DNA of 64,000 nucleotides from Lachnospiraceae bacterium (GTDB taxonomy: Bacteria > Bacillota > Clostridia > Lachnospirales > Lachnospiraceae). The notes under the pieces are model-generated. The model made no database searches. It was not told the DNA's origin and saw only the letters and a list, made by a program, of their open reading frames with translations. This document shows, in pieces, positions 63,294-64,000 of the stretch; the first letter of the stretch is position 1; the number at the start of each line of letters is the position of its first letter. The translations under genes were made by a program, and so were the position numbers. The stretch covers positions 1-64,000 of the forward strand of contig JAFXCD010000046.1 of NCBI GenBank assembly GCA_017521605.1, given 5' to 3'.

Positions 63294-63486
63294 GGTTTCC
63301 CTCCCAAAATAGCTGTTTCTACCTTACCTTTTATGATAGCTTTTATGGGGCTTGGTGTCAACTCAATCATATAGTTCCGGCACATCCCACTTTAAGATTC
63401 TGGTAATACCACAGTATCAGTTTGTCAATCCTCTCTCCTGTTTCCTGTTAGTTAAAAAATGTATAGGAAATTAAAATTCTGCTCAA

Positions 63487-63515
63487 TTGTAGAATCTCCC
63501 TTGTGTTGATATAAT
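63487..63515 (+). promoter_or_regulatory. Promoter of the terminal XRE gene
   Basis: Plus strand: TTGTAG (63487-63492), 17-base spacer with a TGA just before, TATAAT (63510-63515). Confidence 0.72.
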
Positions 63516-63564
63516 ATCATTACAAGGAATTCTTTGATAACTCTTATGGAAGGGAGTAAATATA

Positions 63565-64000
63565 ATGGTAATCCATACAATAATTCAAGAACGACGTAAA
63601 GCTCTGGGCTTAACACAGGAGCAGGTAGCAGAATATCTTGGCATCACTACACCCGCAGTCAATAAATGGGAAAAGGGCAGTACCTGCCCTGATATAACAT
63701 TACTGCCACCCCTGGCCCGACTATTAAAAATTGACTTGAACACCCTGTTCGGTTTTTACGAGGACATTACCCAACAGGAGCTTATACTTTTCTGCAAAGA
63801 AATACACGAAGTGGCTCTTTCCGATGGATTTGATGCAGGATTTTCTGCTGCTCAGGAGAAAATTTGTGAGTATCCCAATAGCGATACGCTCCTTCATAAT
63901 TTCGCTCTTCTGCTTCAAGGCTTGCTGATGATTGCTGGGCTGGAAGAATCGCAAACAAATGCATATATGGCAAAAATCGATGCCTGGTACGAGCGCTTAA
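63565..64000 (+). CDS. XRE family regulator, cut by the window end
   Basis: 145 codons inside the window, starting at ATG 63565 behind GGAAGGGAG. The N-terminal helix-turn-helix is RRKALGLTQEQVAEYLGITTPAVNKWEKGST, of Cro/CI type. The following part (70-145) is helical and resembles the sensor-like tail of Lachnospiraceae XRE regulators with TPR-like repeats. The C terminus lies outside. Confidence 0.9.
   Translation, partial: MVIHTIIQERRKALGLTQEQVAEYLGITTPAVNKWEKGSTCPDITLLPPLARLLKIDLNTLFGFYEDITQQELILFCKEIHEVALSDGFDAGFSAAQEKICEYPNSDTLLHNFALLLQGLLMIAGLEESQTNAYMAKIDAWYERL

Overview
The window reads as the chromosome of a low-to-moderate GC Firmicute of class Clostridia, most likely family Lachnospiraceae. 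Supporting signs are: AGGAGG-type ribosome sites throughout; Firmicute-type TTGACA/TATAAT promoters; an S-box (SAM-I) riboswitch on metK; the greA-lysS and dnaE-pfkA neighbourhoods; both a PPi-dependent and an ATP-dependent phosphofructokinase; and several uncharacterised families common in gut Lachnospiraceae. Most genes lie on the minus strand. Plus-strand exceptions are pfp, an EAL-domain gene, an AraC regulator, the padR cassette and a terminal XRE gene. No rRNA, CRISPR array, prophage or intact insertion sequence was seen.

Layout. 0-5 kb is patchy accessory DNA: a TetR/hydrolase pair, a DUF3800 gene preceded by its own promoter-RNA-terminator unit, a perfect 24-bp inverted repeat, a twice-broken alanine/glycine:cation symporter and a hydrolase lipoprotein. 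5-13 kb holds pfp, a BlaI/M56 (BlaR1-like) regulatory pair with a very clear promoter-operator, a dihydroxy-acid dehydratase and a c-di-GMP phosphodiesterase. 13-20 kb is the most unusual part: an RtcB RNA ligase, a five-gene operon (HNH protein, MazG-like, deformylase-like, transglutaminase, ArsC-like), a tRNA array (Ser, Glu, Tyr, Ser), a structured non-coding RNA, and two copies of a roughly 300-nt unit. Each copy carries a matched promoter, a paralogous 43-49 aa protein and a terminator. One copy precedes rtcB and the other precedes the tRNA array, whose first tRNA-Ser has a 27-nt hairpin in its D-loop.

20-33 kb is mostly core metabolism: lysS, greA, dusB, coaX, birA, argF, an SPFH/NfeD pair, a large membrane protein, a cell wall hydrolase and proC. 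33-41 kb holds small enzymes (acetyltransferases, Nudix-NlpC/P60-like fusion, dCMP deaminase, hydrolases, DUF4846 lipoprotein, two methyltransferases), with one clear and one possible decayed gene. 41-50 kb carries pfkA, dnaE, a flavin reductase, a MATE exporter and a GH10 xylanase divergent from an AraC regulator. 52-56 kb is a PadR-controlled cassette with a DUF2812 protein and two membrane protease families. 56-64 kb has riboswitch-controlled metK, a propeller/solute-binding lipoprotein, two overlapping MutS-like ATPase genes and a truncated XRE regulator.

Functionally, the best candidate for an undescribed system is the 13.5-19.6 kb block. It combines an RNA-joining enzyme, an aberrant tRNA array, a structured RNA and a duplicated small-protein leader, which suggests a co-regulated RNA repair or tRNA-related response. 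All calls are from reading the sequence; no database search was run.
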